A DNA stretch of 64,000 nt from Parabacteroides hominis (lineage in GTDB: Bacteria; Bacteroidota; Bacteroidia; Bacteroidales; Tannerellaceae): the NCBI RefSeq assembly GCF_014287585.1, contig NZ_JACOOJ010000003.1:62001-126000 (forward strand). Reading direction: 5' to 3'. This document shows positions 1 through 9,071 of this stretch, in pieces; position 1 is the stretch's first letter, and every line of letters starts with the position of its first letter. The translations under genes were made by a program, and so were the position numbers. The notes beneath the pieces are model-generated. The model had not been told where the DNA came from. It did no database searches and saw only the letters and a program-made list of their open reading frames with translations.

Positions 1-173
1 CGGTTGTACAAATAATTCAAGGAAGATTGGAAATGGGCACTTGTTTCCATTGAGTTTTCCGGAGAGTAAAAATCTTTCGGCTCCTCTTTCAGAAAATCGT
101 TTTCGTTACAAGATGATAAGGTGGCAAATGCTGCTAAAATCGCAATGCCGTATTTAATTGATTTCATGTTCAT
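1..173 (-). CDS. SusD/RagB-family outer-membrane lipoprotein, N-terminal part only
   Basis: Only about the first 57 codons are inside the window; the remainder lies beyond position 1. The peptide has a short lysine-bearing start, a hydrophobic stretch and a lipobox (LSSC), followed by NDFLKEEPKDFYSP, which is how mature SusD/RagB proteins usually begin. Family members are surface lipoproteins that cap a SusC barrel and help capture glycans or peptides. The start lies 6 bases beyond the SusC stop, so the two are co-transcribed. ATGs at 173 and 167 are both in frame and I cannot separate them. Substrate cannot be read from this fragment. Confidence 0.85.
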   Translation of the reverse strand, partial: MNMKSIKYGIAILAAFATLSSCNENDFLKEEPKDFYSPENSMETSAHFQSSLNYLYN

Positions 174-179
174 TCGTTA

Positions 180-3100
180 TTAAAATTCAAGATTAAGACC
201 TACGGAATAGCTTCTCATAACCGGATATTTGTTGGAAACCAAGCCTGTTCCGGTTTCCGGATCCCAGCCGTCCCAATCAGTAAAGGTAAGCAGGTTCTTT
301 CCTGTTACATACAGTTTGAGCCGGCTTACTTTGAACTTGTTCAGGAATGCAGACGGTACATTGTAAGAGATCGTAACATCCTGCAGACGGACGAAGCTGC
401 GTTGTACATACGGGGAGAATCCGTAGCTACCCAATGCCTGAGTATAATAACCCAACTGGCGGTAACGCGCATTCGGATTTTCCGGAGTCCAGTAATCGAA
501 ATTGAACAGGTTGTTCTGATAGATATTATCCGGATTGGGTAAATCTTTTCCCGGCTGGCCGTAATAATAATTTTTTCCTCCCTGAATCGAGTTGATCAAG
601 AACTTTAATTCCCAGTTTTTGTAGCGGAAAGAGTTTTGTATGCTGAACCGGTATGCAGGATCTTCATATCCGATGATTATACGGTCTTTATCTGCTGAAT
701 ATTTTCCGTCACCATCTACATCTTGCACTTTATAGGTCCCGTATTCAAAGCCTTCAGGTATCAAACCGGCTTGCTTGTCGGCAAGTTGCCACATACCGAT
801 GATATTATAATCGTAACATACTCCGTAAGGATGATTGATGAAAATTTTATTGGCCGTCAGGTCGTCTTCTTTTCCGTCTCCGTCGGCATCGATACCTAAA
901 ATACTGACAACTTTATTGCGGTTACGGGAGAAATTGAACGTTACATCCCAACTGAAATCCTTTGTTTCGATAGCCACACCTGTTACGGACATTTCAAAGC
1001 CACGGTTTCTCATTTTACCTATGTTCGACGAGATCTTATCCAAACCGTTGATTTGCGGAATATTGATGTCGTACAGCAGGTTGTTCGTCTGTGACAGGTA
1101 ATATTCCATATTGCCGAAGATGCGTCCGTTCAAGGCACTGAAATCCAAACCGACGTTGAATGTGTTCGTCGTTTCCCATTTCAGATCGGCATTGGCAAGC
1201 GACTTGATCCATTGCATCTGTTCTGCATTGGCGCCATCACCGAACAGATATCCGCCGTTGATCGTAGTATTGTCTATGCTGATGCTACCGACACCGGCTC
1301 CCATCTGGGCAAGTGTTTGATAACGACCGACCGTACGATTACCGTTTTGTCCGTAAGATAAACGTAACTTCAAATTCTCCATCCAGTTGATATTGTTTTT
1401 GAAGAAATCCTCTTCACTGATACGCCAAGCCAATGCGGCAGAAGGGAAAACTCCGAACTTATGATTCTTCCCGAACCCGGAAAATCCGTCACGGCGAACA
1501 GTTCCTGTCAGGATATACTTGTCATTATAAGTATAAATGGCACGCAGCATGGTATACAAACTCGATTCTTCCCATGCACCGGATGTTGCTGTCTGTAAGT
1601 CGGCTTGTCCCGTATCCAGCTTGTTGAAGCCTAAAATATCATTGGAGAAGTTGGTTGCTCCAGCCTTTGTCATTTCATACTGTCTCTTTTCGATACCGTA
1701 AACGAAAGTCGCATTAATAGCATGTTTCCCGAATGTATTTTTGTAGGACAGTATATTGTCGACCGTATAATTGTACTGGCTGTTGTTTTCCTTCGAGCCG
1801 GAACCCGTGAAGTTCGCTCCCCATTTGTTGAAATTGTAGATTTTGTTTTCAATCAGGTTCTGCGAGAAATTCATGCGATAGTTCAAACCTTTCAGAAATG
1901 GAAAATCGATATCGGCATAGAAGTTCCCGAACAGATTATAGCGTTTGTTCACATCATCCTGCTGGATTGTCAGTAATGGATTCAATGTGTTTTTGTAGGG
2001 TTCCCGGATATAATCTCCGTTTTCGTCTGTTATGGCGACAATGGGAGGTAAGCCGGTCACTGTTCCCAGATCAGGAGATTGGCCGGAGTAGTCGCTGATC
2101 GTGAAGAAAGATTGTACGCCGACTTTCAGGAAGTCTGTGATTTTCGTATCCAGATTGACACGTACGTTATAACGTTTGTATGTGTCGTTGATGACCAAGT
2201 TTTTTTGATCCGTATAACCCATGGAAAAGAAATAGCTGCTCAGTTCGCTTTTGCCTCTGACACTCAGGTTGTGATTTTGTATATAAGGAGTTTTGTTAGT
2301 CAGCATTCCCCACCAATCGGTGTCAGTTCCGCTTTCATATCCGTCCAAGGCATTCCGGTCCATCAAATGGGATGTCGGATCCCAGTTCGGGTTCATTTGC
2401 AGCATGTTGTCCCCTGTACGGCTTTCTTCCAGATAACGATCTGCTATTTTGCGTAGAAATCCGTCACGGCCTTCCGGATACATATCTTTGTTTGTCGGTT
2501 CCTGATAGGAAAATGAACCGCTGTATTCGATTGTCGGTTTACTCATTACCTTTCCTGTTTTGGAGGTAATTAAAATAACGCCGTTACTGGCTTCCGATCC
2601 ATAGATGGCGGCGGCGCTTGCATCTTTCAGGATATCGATGGATTCTACATCGTTCATATTGATATCGACCATATTACCACGGAAAATAATGCCGTCCAAT
2701 ACGATCAACGGGCTATTACCGCCACTGATGGACGTACGTCCGCGGATAGACATGTCCGGATCTTTACCTGCTTCGGACACAGCACCTACATTCAGTCCGG
2801 GAACCGTTCCCTGTAATGCCGAACCCAAGCTGATATTCGGTGATTCCTGCAAAGTTCCCAGATCGGCACGGACAACTGAACCTGCCAGGTCGCTCTTCTT
2901 GGCCGTACCGTAACCGACGACGACGACTTCGTCCAGCTTCTGTGCGTCTTCCGACAGTTGCACGTTGATGTTCTTCTGGTTGCCGACTGTAACCTCTTTG
3001 GTCACGTATCCGATATAGGAGAACTGGATAACCGCTCCCTGGGGAACCGATAGGGTATAGTTGCCGTCCATATCCGTGATGATCCCGTTGGTTGTGCCTT

Positions 3101-3521
3101 TTTCTACCACGTTTGCACCGGCAATCGGGCCTAAATTGTCACTTACCGTACCGGAAATCGTCACCTGCTTCTTCTGTTGTTGAACCGCTTGGGCAGAGAT
3201 GATGATGTGATTGTTCCTGATGACGAATGTACATCCGCTCCCTTTCAGGATCAAGGCGAGTGCCTCATTCAAAGATTTATTGTTAACAGAGGCATTGATC
3301 TGTTTATTCAGATTAATGACCGACTCGTCATAGTCGACCGACATGCCTGTTTGTTTCTCTATTTCGGAGAAAGCACCCTTGATTGTGATATTGTGGGACG
3401 GCAGTGTGATCGACTGGCTGCTGGCAACTGTCTGTTGCGCAAAAAAGAAAAGAAAAAACATTAATGAAACGCGGAATAAACTAATTAGCTTATTCTGTTG
3501 TGTTTTCAGGTTTAATTCCAT
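180..3521 (-). CDS. SusC/RagA-type TonB-dependent transporter with STN signalling domain
   Basis: This is a 1113-residue outer-membrane active transporter. Residues 1-34 form a signal peptide and about 38-112 an STN domain, the periplasmic signalling module of transducers that talk to FecR-type anti-sigma factors. About 118-205 is a carboxypeptidase-regulatory-like beta domain ending in the SusC hallmark EVVVVGYG. A plug follows (to about 330), then the 22-strand barrel ending in an aromatic residue (GLNLEF). The STN domain is absent from the second SusC in this window and fits the FecR and sigma genes directly upstream. By family knowledge, substrate binding is relayed through STN to FecR and the sigma factor, which then activates this operon. 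Substrate unknown; such loci often target host glycans. Confidence 0.95.
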   Translation of the reverse strand: MELNLKTQQNKLISLFRVSLMFFLFFFAQQTVASSQSITLPSHNITIKGAFSEIEKQTGMSVDYDESVINLNKQINASVNNKSLNEALALILKGSGCTFVIRNNHIIISAQAVQQQKKQVTISGTVSDNLGPIAGANVVEKGTTNGIITDMDGNYTLSVPQGAVIQFSYIGYVTKEVTVGNQKNINVQLSEDAQKLDEVVVVGYGTAKKSDLAGSVVRADLGTLQESPNISLGSALQGTVPGLNVGAVSEAGKDPDMSIRGRTSISGGNSPLIVLDGIIFRGNMVDINMNDVESIDILKDASAAAIYGSEASNGVILITSKTGKVMSKPTIEYSGSFSYQEPTNKDMYPEGRDGFLRKIADRYLEESRTGDNMLQMNPNWDPTSHLMDRNALDGYESGTDTDWWGMLTNKTPYIQNHNLSVRGKSELSSYFFSMGYTDQKNLVINDTYKRYNVRVNLDTKITDFLKVGVQSFFTISDYSGQSPDLGTVTGLPPIVAITDENGDYIREPYKNTLNPLLTIQQDDVNKRYNLFGNFYADIDFPFLKGLNYRMNFSQNLIENKIYNFNKWGANFTGSGSKENNSQYNYTVDNILSYKNTFGKHAINATFVYGIEKRQYEMTKAGATNFSNDILGFNKLDTGQADLQTATSGAWEESSLYTMLRAIYTYNDKYILTGTVRRDGFSGFGKNHKFGVFPSAALAWRISEEDFFKNNINWMENLKLRLSYGQNGNRTVGRYQTLAQMGAGVGSISIDNTTINGGYLFGDGANAEQMQWIKSLANADLKWETTNTFNVGLDFSALNGRIFGNMEYYLSQTNNLLYDINIPQINGLDKISSNIGKMRNRGFEMSVTGVAIETKDFSWDVTFNFSRNRNKVVSILGIDADGDGKEDDLTANKIFINHPYGVCYDYNIIGMWQLADKQAGLIPEGFEYGTYKVQDVDGDGKYSADKDRIIIGYEDPAYRFSIQNSFRYKNWELKFLINSIQGGKNYYYGQPGKDLPNPDNIYQNNLFNFDYWTPENPNARYRQLGYYTQALGSYGFSPYVQRSFVRLQDVTISYNVPSAFLNKFKVSRLKLYVTGKNLLTFTDWDGWDPETGTGLVSNKYPVMRSYSVGLNLEF

Positions 3522-3676
3522 ATTTTTGTAAAATTAGATATTTAAGTAAATACTATGCATGATTTTTATCCTGCCGGATATTTAGAAGTGAATAGTGTTG
3601 CTCGATTTCAAGCCGGGGAGATCTGATTGGCGTCATCTTCCCGGTTCTTTTTTTCATATTAGTATCTCCTCTTTGT

Positions 3677-4669
3677 TTAGTTTATGTACACTTTGTTCTC
3701 TTTTATTTTGTAGTTCAGCCCTTTTATCATCTCTTTCATGACTTCCAGTACCTGTTCCAGGCCCTCGTCAGGATTAAACTTCATTGTAAAGCTTCTGCCG
3801 GCGAAAGGTTCCGTCTCGTAATTGACCGTTACGTTGAATTTACGTTCGATGGTCTTTACGATCTGGTCGAACGAGGCCGTCTGGAATATCAGATACCCGT
3901 CGGTCCATTGCATTACACGTCCGGCGTCGACGGTGTTGAGCGACAGTGTTTCCAAGCGGTGATTATAGATGATTTGTTCGTCCGGCGATAAAATCAGGCT
4001 CGTATCTTTCTTCAAACAAGGATCGACCTGGATTTTCCCCTCTTCCAACGTGGCGATCGTAACATCCTGGTCCGAGTAGGCGTTCAGGTTGAATACGGTG
4101 CCGAGTGCTTTGACCGTCATGTGGGCGGTTTTGACCAAAAAGGGCTTCTCAGGATCTTTGGCGACCTGGAAACGGGCTTCCCCGTTGAGAAACAGGAGGC
4201 GTCTTTTTCCTCTGAACTGTTTGTCATAAACCAGTAAGGAACCGGAGTTCAACCAAACTTTCGTCCCGTCGGGCAGTTCTACCTGTTTCCGTTCCCCATT
4301 TGCGACAAAGCATTCTTTCAATTGGGCTTCTTCCACAACCGGATTTATTTTTGTCAGATAGTAATAGGTTCCGAAAACGCCTAACAACGGCAAAAGTATT
4401 ATGGCGGCAATTCTCCTGATATACAAACCAATTGGTTTGTGAAGCGTCCGACCGGACGCTTCGATCCGCTTATGCAGGCGGGATAATTCCTGGAAAGTGG
4501 ATTCGTCTGCCACGGCTGATTCCTCTTCCCATAAAGCACCCATCGCCTTTTCCTTCTCTTCCGGAAAATTCCGGTCAAGCAACCAGGCATGGAAGTTCTT
4601 CTGAATTTCCGGAGGCAGGTCGTTCCTGAAGAATTTCCCTATTAATATATGTATATTGCTTTTGCCCAT
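3677..4669 (-). CDS. FecR-family anti-sigma factor
   Basis: A 330-residue single-pass inner-membrane regulator. The N-terminal ~80 residues are cytoplasmic and would bind the sigma factor. A transmembrane helix lies at about 82-108, a FecR domain at about 115-220 (with the characteristic LPDGTKVWLNSGS), and a C-terminal DUF4974 STN-like domain at about 255-329. That periplasmic end should contact the STN domain of the SusC encoded downstream. Order is sigma factor, FecR, SusC, SusD on one strand, the standard cell-surface-signalling arrangement of Bacteroidales. A 155-bp gap separates it from SusC, in which I found no TAnnTTTG box; the SusC promoter is probably read by the ECF factor itself. 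Confidence 0.93.
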   Translation of the reverse strand: MGKSNIHILIGKFFRNDLPPEIQKNFHAWLLDRNFPEEKEKAMGALWEEESAVADESTFQELSRLHKRIEASGRTLHKPIGLYIRRIAAIILLPLLGVFGTYYYLTKINPVVEEAQLKECFVANGERKQVELPDGTKVWLNSGSLLVYDKQFRGKRRLLFLNGEARFQVAKDPEKPFLVKTAHMTVKALGTVFNLNAYSDQDVTIATLEEGKIQVDPCLKKDTSLILSPDEQIIYNHRLETLSLNTVDAGRVMQWTDGYLIFQTASFDQIVKTIERKFNVTVNYETEPFAGRSFTMKFNPDEGLEQVLEVMKEMIKGLNYKIKENKVYIN

Positions 4670-4735
4670 TTTTCGTCTTTATATTATAGCTGACGGACAA
4701 GTGAGGAAGCACACACAGTCGGAAATGTATTTTTT

Positions 4736-5290
4736 TCAGAAGAAAAGCAGCAAAATGGAATATGCGATCTTCCGCAATTCGGCAAGGGCTTGTGTCATGT
4801 GGTTTTCTACCGTCCGTTTGCTGATGTTCAGCCGCTGGGCGATCTCTTCATTGCTCAAGCCGTCTTTCCGGCTCATAATAAAGATGTTCCGTCGTTGAGG
4901 CGGCATCTTCTCCACGGCAATGTCAATGAGCAGCGATAGTTCCCTGGCGTATAGTTCTTCCTCTATCAGGTCATCGTAGGCCGGCCTGTTTTGCTCTTTT
5001 TGCTGGTAGTTTTCCTCGATCAGGCTGTGTTCGTAATAATCATAGATCATGTTGCGGGCCATGCGGAAGAGATAGGCTTTAAAAGAATCTACTTTCGAGA
5101 TCGTTTCCCGGTTTGTCCAGATTTTATAAAATATATCCTGAGTTATGTCGCTCGCTTCGTCCTGGTTCTTTATGAAACCGGTTAAGAAGTGCTTCAGTCT
5201 TGGGCTGTATTGGATATAAAGCATGTCGAAGGCTTTATGATCCCCGTTCCCAAGTTCTTCCAGATATTTTGACTCAAGGTTGATATCCAT
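4736..5290 (-). CDS. ECF-type RNA polymerase sigma factor (FecI-like)
   Basis: A 184-residue sigma-70 family protein of the extracytoplasmic-function class. Region 2 lies near residues 20-75 (SDITQDIFYKIW matches the core-binding and -10 melting helix). Region 4 lies near 125-178 with a helix-turn-helix (NEEIAQRLNISKRTVENHM). There is no region 1.1 or 3. It is transcribed just ahead of its partner FecR and the SusCD genes, so it most likely directs polymerase to this transport operon when the FecR clamp is relieved. The unusually hydrophobic C-terminal tail (SILLLFF) is seen in several Bacteroidales members and is of unknown importance. Confidence 0.94.
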   Translation of the reverse strand: MDINLESKYLEELGNGDHKAFDMLYIQYSPRLKHFLTGFIKNQDEASDITQDIFYKIWTNRETISKVDSFKAYLFRMARNMIYDYYEHSLIEENYQQKEQNRPAYDDLIEEELYARELSLLIDIAVEKMPPQRRNIFIMSRKDGLSNEEIAQRLNISKRTVENHMTQALAELRKIAYSILLLFF

Positions 5291-5780
5291 TTTTGTTTTG
5301 TGTTAAACTCTCTTTCCCTTTATTTAAGTATGAAAAACGAAAGATATGGAAAATAATCTGAAGAGGCAATTTTTTTCAGCAAGAAATATCGAATTGAACA
5401 ACAGGCTTCATCGAATGAAAGACCGGATAAACGATAATTTGAAGCAAGTGCCTGATAACTCGTGACAGTTGCCGGCATCGAGTTGCTTGTCGACAATCGT
5501 CAGCAGGCCTGCCGACAATTGTGAGCAGGCTTGTCGACATCTGTCAGCAGGCTTGCCGACAATTGTCGGCAGGCAACTGGCTGCAAGGAAAATTCGTTTT
5601 AGACCGGGACTAAAGCATGATGATCTTCCCATACAGCCGGAAAGAGGACCGTGGAGGGAAGGCGGGCGTCTGGCAAGGAACAAATGGTTCGTGCAGAATA
5701 ATAATCCAAAAGTGTCAAATATTTTGACGCTCGCTTGCAAGGTATTAGGGAAGCGGATAACTTTACCGGAAAAAGATCTT
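5291..5780. other. intergenic region between divergent regulator genes
   Basis: This 490-bp stretch separates the minus-strand sigma factor from the plus-strand response regulator. An open frame runs through much of it in phase with the regulator, but its residues are low-complexity Cys/Arg/Pro-rich and are produced by the palindromic repeats, so I treat it as non-coding. Apart from the repeat array at 5486-5573 I see no gene, RNA or clear TAnnTTTG promoter. Confidence 0.6.
5486..5573. repeat. four tandem copies of a 22-bp palindrome
   Basis: Four head-to-tail 22-bp units occupy 5486-5507, 5508-5529, 5530-5551 and 5552-5573. The consensus is a perfect palindrome with half-site CCTGCCGACAA. 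The fourth unit departs from it at a single base and the others at a few. A period of 22 is not a multiple of three, which argues against a coding repeat. The array lies about 210 bp before the start of the NtrC-type regulator, so it may be a multi-site operator, a structured leader, or a REP-like repeat. Confidence 0.85.
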
Positions 5781-7115
5781 ATGCAAGCCGGAACTATCCT
5801 GATCGTAGATGATAACAAAAGCGTACTGACCTCTCTCGAACTGCTTCTGGAAGATGAGTTCGAAGAGGTGGAGACTGCCTCGAACCCGAACAGCATCCTT
5901 TCGGTCCTGGACAGCCGGCCGGTCGATCTCGTCCTGCTGGATATGAATTTCTCCGCCGGAGTCAATACCGGCAACGAAGGGCTTTTCTGGCTCCGCCGCA
6001 TACAGGAGATCGCACCGGGACTGCCTGTTATCATGCTGACAGCCTACGGGGATGTCGAACTGGCTGTCAAGGCGTTGAAGAGTGGGGCTGCCGATTTCGT
6101 ATTGAAACCCTGGGACAACGATAACCTGATCGGGAAGATACGTGCCGCCCTGCACGAACGGAAATCCCGTCAGCCGGTGCACCCGGTGGCGAGGCCGAGC
6201 GAGCCGGCTATGATTATCGGGCATTCTCCCGTGATGATGAAACTGATCAAAGTGGTGACAAAAGTAGCCAAGACGGACGCTAATGTCCTGATCACCGGCG
6301 AGAACGGTACGGGCAAGGAGATGCTGGCACGCGAGATACACCGCCTTTCGCTCCGCAGCCGCCGCGAGATGGTCAACGTGGATATGGGAGCCGTCAGCGA
6401 GTCGTTGTTCGAAAGCGAGCTGTTCGGGCATGAACGGGGCGCTTTTACGGATGCACGCGAGAGCCGTCCGGGGAAGTTCGAGGCGGCACACGGGAGCACG
6501 CTGTTTCTCGACGAGATCGGAAACCTGCCGTTAGGATTGCAGGCCAAGCTCCTGGCAGCCTTGCAGAACCGCGAGGTCACCCGCCTTGGAAGCAACCGGA
6601 AGATTCCGGTCGACATACGCCTGATTGCCGCCACGAACCGCAACCTGCCGGAGATGGTCGCGCAGTCGCTTTTCCGCGAAGACCTGTTCTACCGCATCAA
6701 CACGATACAGATCGAGATTCCGCCCCTGCGGAGCCGGCGGGAGGATATCGCCCTGTTTGTCGATTATTTCCTGAAAAAATATACGGACCTTTACAGGCGG
6801 ACGGGGCTTACCCTGCATCCGCAGGCGTTGGAGAAGCTCGCAAACTATGACTGGCCCGGCAACATCCGGGAATTGCAGCATACGATCGAGAAGGCGGTGA
6901 TCCTGGCGGAAAAGAATGTGATTCGTGCCTCCGACCTCTTTATCCGTCCGGGAAAGGCTCTATCTTTTAGCGAAGTGCCCAATTTAGAAGAGGTGGAGCG
7001 GCAGGCGATCTTGGCGGCTATCACCCAGAATGAAGGGAACCTGACGGCTGCGGCGGAGCAGTTGGGCGTGAGCCGGCAGACTTTGTATAATAAGATGAAG
7101 CGTTTCAACCTCTGA
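5781..7115 (+). CDS. sigma54-dependent response regulator (NtrC family)
   Basis: A 444-residue cytoplasmic activator. The receiver domain (about 3-120) carries the acidic pair D10-D11, phosphoacceptor D54 and the conserved Lys in LKPW. The AAA+ domain (about 150-380) has Walker A GENGTGKE and Walker B LFLDEIG. The sigma54-contacting loop reads GAFTDA instead of the textbook GAFTGA. The C-terminus is a Fis-type helix-turn-helix (TAAAEQLGVSRQTLYNKM). I chose the ATG at 5781 because the receiver begins right after it; upstream in-frame codons run through non-coding repeats. The kinase gene follows after 12 bases, so this is a two-component operon. Its targets cannot be read from the window. Confidence 0.93.
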   Translation: MQAGTILIVDDNKSVLTSLELLLEDEFEEVETASNPNSILSVLDSRPVDLVLLDMNFSAGVNTGNEGLFWLRRIQEIAPGLPVIMLTAYGDVELAVKALKSGAADFVLKPWDNDNLIGKIRAALHERKSRQPVHPVARPSEPAMIIGHSPVMMKLIKVVTKVAKTDANVLITGENGTGKEMLAREIHRLSLRSRREMVNVDMGAVSESLFESELFGHERGAFTDARESRPGKFEAAHGSTLFLDEIGNLPLGLQAKLLAALQNREVTRLGSNRKIPVDIRLIAATNRNLPEMVAQSLFREDLFYRINTIQIEIPPLRSRREDIALFVDYFLKKYTDLYRRTGLTLHPQALEKLANYDWPGNIRELQHTIEKAVILAEKNVIRASDLFIRPGKALSFSEVPNLEEVERQAILAAITQNEGNLTAAAEQLGVSRQTLYNKMKRFNL

Positions 7116-7127
7116 TCCCCCGCCGGT

Positions 7128-8180
7128 ATGTTCAGTGTCCGTCTATACATACGCATTCTTTTGCAAGTGGTCGCCATCGTACTGGTGACGGGCTTGGGCG
7201 TGGCCGGCATCGTTACGGGGCGGGCAGTCATACTGGGTTTCGTGGCCCTCTTTATCGCAGCGTGGCTGATCAGTCTCCTTGTCTATTATCTCAACGCTTC
7301 GAACCGGAGGATACAGCTTTTCCTGGATGCCATCGAGGACGACGAATCGATGCTCTATTTCCCCGAAGACATCGGTAGCCGGGAACAGCGTCGCCTGCAT
7401 GCCGCCTTCAACCGCATACACATGTTGATGACCGAGAACAAACGGAAGGCGTTCGACCGCGAACTGCATCGCAAGGAATATGAATCGTGGGATAAGCTGA
7501 TGCATGTCCTGACACACGAAATCATGAACTCCATCGCTCCGGTCGTCTCCCTCTCCGGCACGCTCCTTTCTTATTTCCGGACGAAAGACGCGCCGAAAAG
7601 CAGCGGGGAGATCACCGACGTCACCATCCGCAAGACGATACGGGGACTGGACACCATCAAAAGCCAGGGGCAAACCCTGATGCATTTCACCGAATCGTAC
7701 CGGCAGTTCGCTTACCTGAAGCAGCCGGAGCCTAAGCCATTCCCGCTCACGTATCTGCTGCAAAACCTGCAAACCTTGTACTTGCCGGATATGCAACGGC
7801 TGCACATCGGTTTCTCCCTCGTGCTGTTCCAGCCGGAGATAACGGTCCATGCAGACGAAAAGCTGCTGTCACAAGTCTTGATCAACCTGCTGAAGAACGC
7901 TATGCAGGCACTCGAAGGGCAGGCGGACGGAAAGATCCGCATGGAAGTCGGTGCGGAGAAGAATCAATTGCTTATCCGGGTGACGGACAACGGTCCCGGC
8001 GTCCCTTCCGATCTGATGGAAGATATCTTCGTCCCCTTCTTCACGACTAAGGCTACGGGAAGCGGCATCGGGTTGAGTCTTTCCCGGCAGATCATACGGA
8101 TGCATGGCGGCGAATTGTCGGTTGCTTCGCAGCCTTACCGGGAAACCTGCTTCACGGTTTCCTTGCCCATAAAGTCTTAA
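7128..8180 (+). CDS. sensor histidine kinase (NtrY/AtoS-like), partner of the upstream regulator
   Basis: A 350-residue membrane kinase. Two closely spaced transmembrane helices (about 7-28 and 33-55) leave almost no periplasmic loop, so it probably senses within the membrane or cytoplasm. The phosphoacceptor is H130 in LTHEIMNS. The ATPase domain shows the N box (INLLKNAMQAL), G1 (DNGPGVP) and G2 (GSGIGLSLS). All catalytic boxes look intact. It begins 12 bases after the response regulator stop on the same strand. The signal is unknown; comparable pairs in Bacteroidota are often linked to envelope or nitrogen responses, which I cannot confirm here. Confidence 0.92.
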   Translation: MFSVRLYIRILLQVVAIVLVTGLGVAGIVTGRAVILGFVALFIAAWLISLLVYYLNASNRRIQLFLDAIEDDESMLYFPEDIGSREQRRLHAAFNRIHMLMTENKRKAFDRELHRKEYESWDKLMHVLTHEIMNSIAPVVSLSGTLLSYFRTKDAPKSSGEITDVTIRKTIRGLDTIKSQGQTLMHFTESYRQFAYLKQPEPKPFPLTYLLQNLQTLYLPDMQRLHIGFSLVLFQPEITVHADEKLLSQVLINLLKNAMQALEGQADGKIRMEVGAEKNQLLIRVTDNGPGVPSDLMEDIFVPFFTTKATGSGIGLSLSRQIIRMHGGELSVASQPYRETCFTVSLPIKS

Positions 8181-8183
8181 AGA

Positions 8184-9071
8184 TTACCGTCTTCTGATCT
8201 CTACCCGCGAAGTGAGCGGATAGCGCAAGCCTTTGGAGGACTTATAATAGACTTCGGCCGCACCGATCTTCAGCTTGGCGCGTATCTTGATCGGGATATG
8301 GTTCTCGTCGTCGCCGATCCAGATCTCGGCGGCTTCCTTGCTTTGGGTAAAGGCGTCGTCGTAGATGTCGATATAGAAATGGCGGGTCCTGTACTTCAAC
8401 GTCTCGCTCCGTTCCACGATCTGCTGCCCGGTATAGCGGAAACTGATGTTGATGCGTTCGCGCCCGATCGCCACCTGGAAGGGAAAGCTCTCGCCGCTCT
8501 TCATCTTGTTCCAATCCAGGGAACGCAGATACATCGTTGCTCCCAGCATGTCGAACATATAAGGGTCTTCCGTCACGAGCATCGTGTCGATCTTCGTGCG
8601 GGTGGGCGTATAACGGTGGGAATGAGCGAGTATCTTCTTTCGGTCGTAGGAGAAACGGATGTCGTCTATCAGATAATAGTCGTTCTCGTTTACCCGCTTC
8701 TCGCTCCGTAGAAGCAGCATGTCGGGGGTGAAATGGCAATCGATCGTATCCCGCATCTTATAGACTTTCTCGATAATGCCGGAGGTACGGAAGATAAGCC
8801 GGTAGTGGCAGGATGGCTCGCCCTCGTATTCCGCGTCGCGGATGGAAAGGGTGGCGTGGCCTGCACGGGGCATCAAAAGGCCCCATTTGAAGTACAACTC
8901 GTACTGCACTTCCTCGCCGGGGCTGAACCTGTGCCGGACCGGGATTTCCTGCGCCTTCGCACACATGGCCGACAGCAACAGCAAAAATGCCAGCCACAGG
9001 CGGACGGTGTTAGAACGGCATTCCCATGTTGCCGCCGCTATTATTCCTTGACGATGATTGTTGGCTTTCAT
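8184..9071 (-). CDS. DUF3108 family exported protein
   Basis: A 295-residue protein of the DUF3108 family, function unknown. After a long polar start there is a signal-like segment (about 23-41, ending in AKAQ). The mature part begins with FSPGEEVQYELYFKWG and has the alternating beta pattern and FDMLGATMYLRSLDW region typical of this family. It is convergent with the histidine kinase (3-bp gap). The listed ATG makes it overlap the end of the Ig-like lipoprotein gene by 62 bp, unusually long; a later start such as the ATG within SAMCAKA would lose the signal peptide, so I kept the longer start. Co-directional with the next two genes. Confidence 0.85.
   Translation of the reverse strand: MKANNHRQGIIAAATWECRSNTVRLWLAFLLLLSAMCAKAQEIPVRHRFSPGEEVQYELYFKWGLLMPRAGHATLSIRDAEYEGEPSCHYRLIFRTSGIIEKVYKMRDTIDCHFTPDMLLLRSEKRVNENDYYLIDDIRFSYDRKKILAHSHRYTPTRTKIDTMLVTEDPYMFDMLGATMYLRSLDWNKMKSGESFPFQVAIGRERINISFRYTGQQIVERSETLKYRTRHFYIDIYDDAFTQSKEAAEIWIGDDENHIPIKIRAKLKIGAAEVYYKSSKGLRYPLTSRVEIRRR

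Noticed and set aside
5469..5780. 104-codon N-terminal extension of the NtrC-type regulator
   Set aside because: The extension is generated by 22-bp palindromes and has no similarity to regulators; the receiver domain starts at the ATG at 5781.
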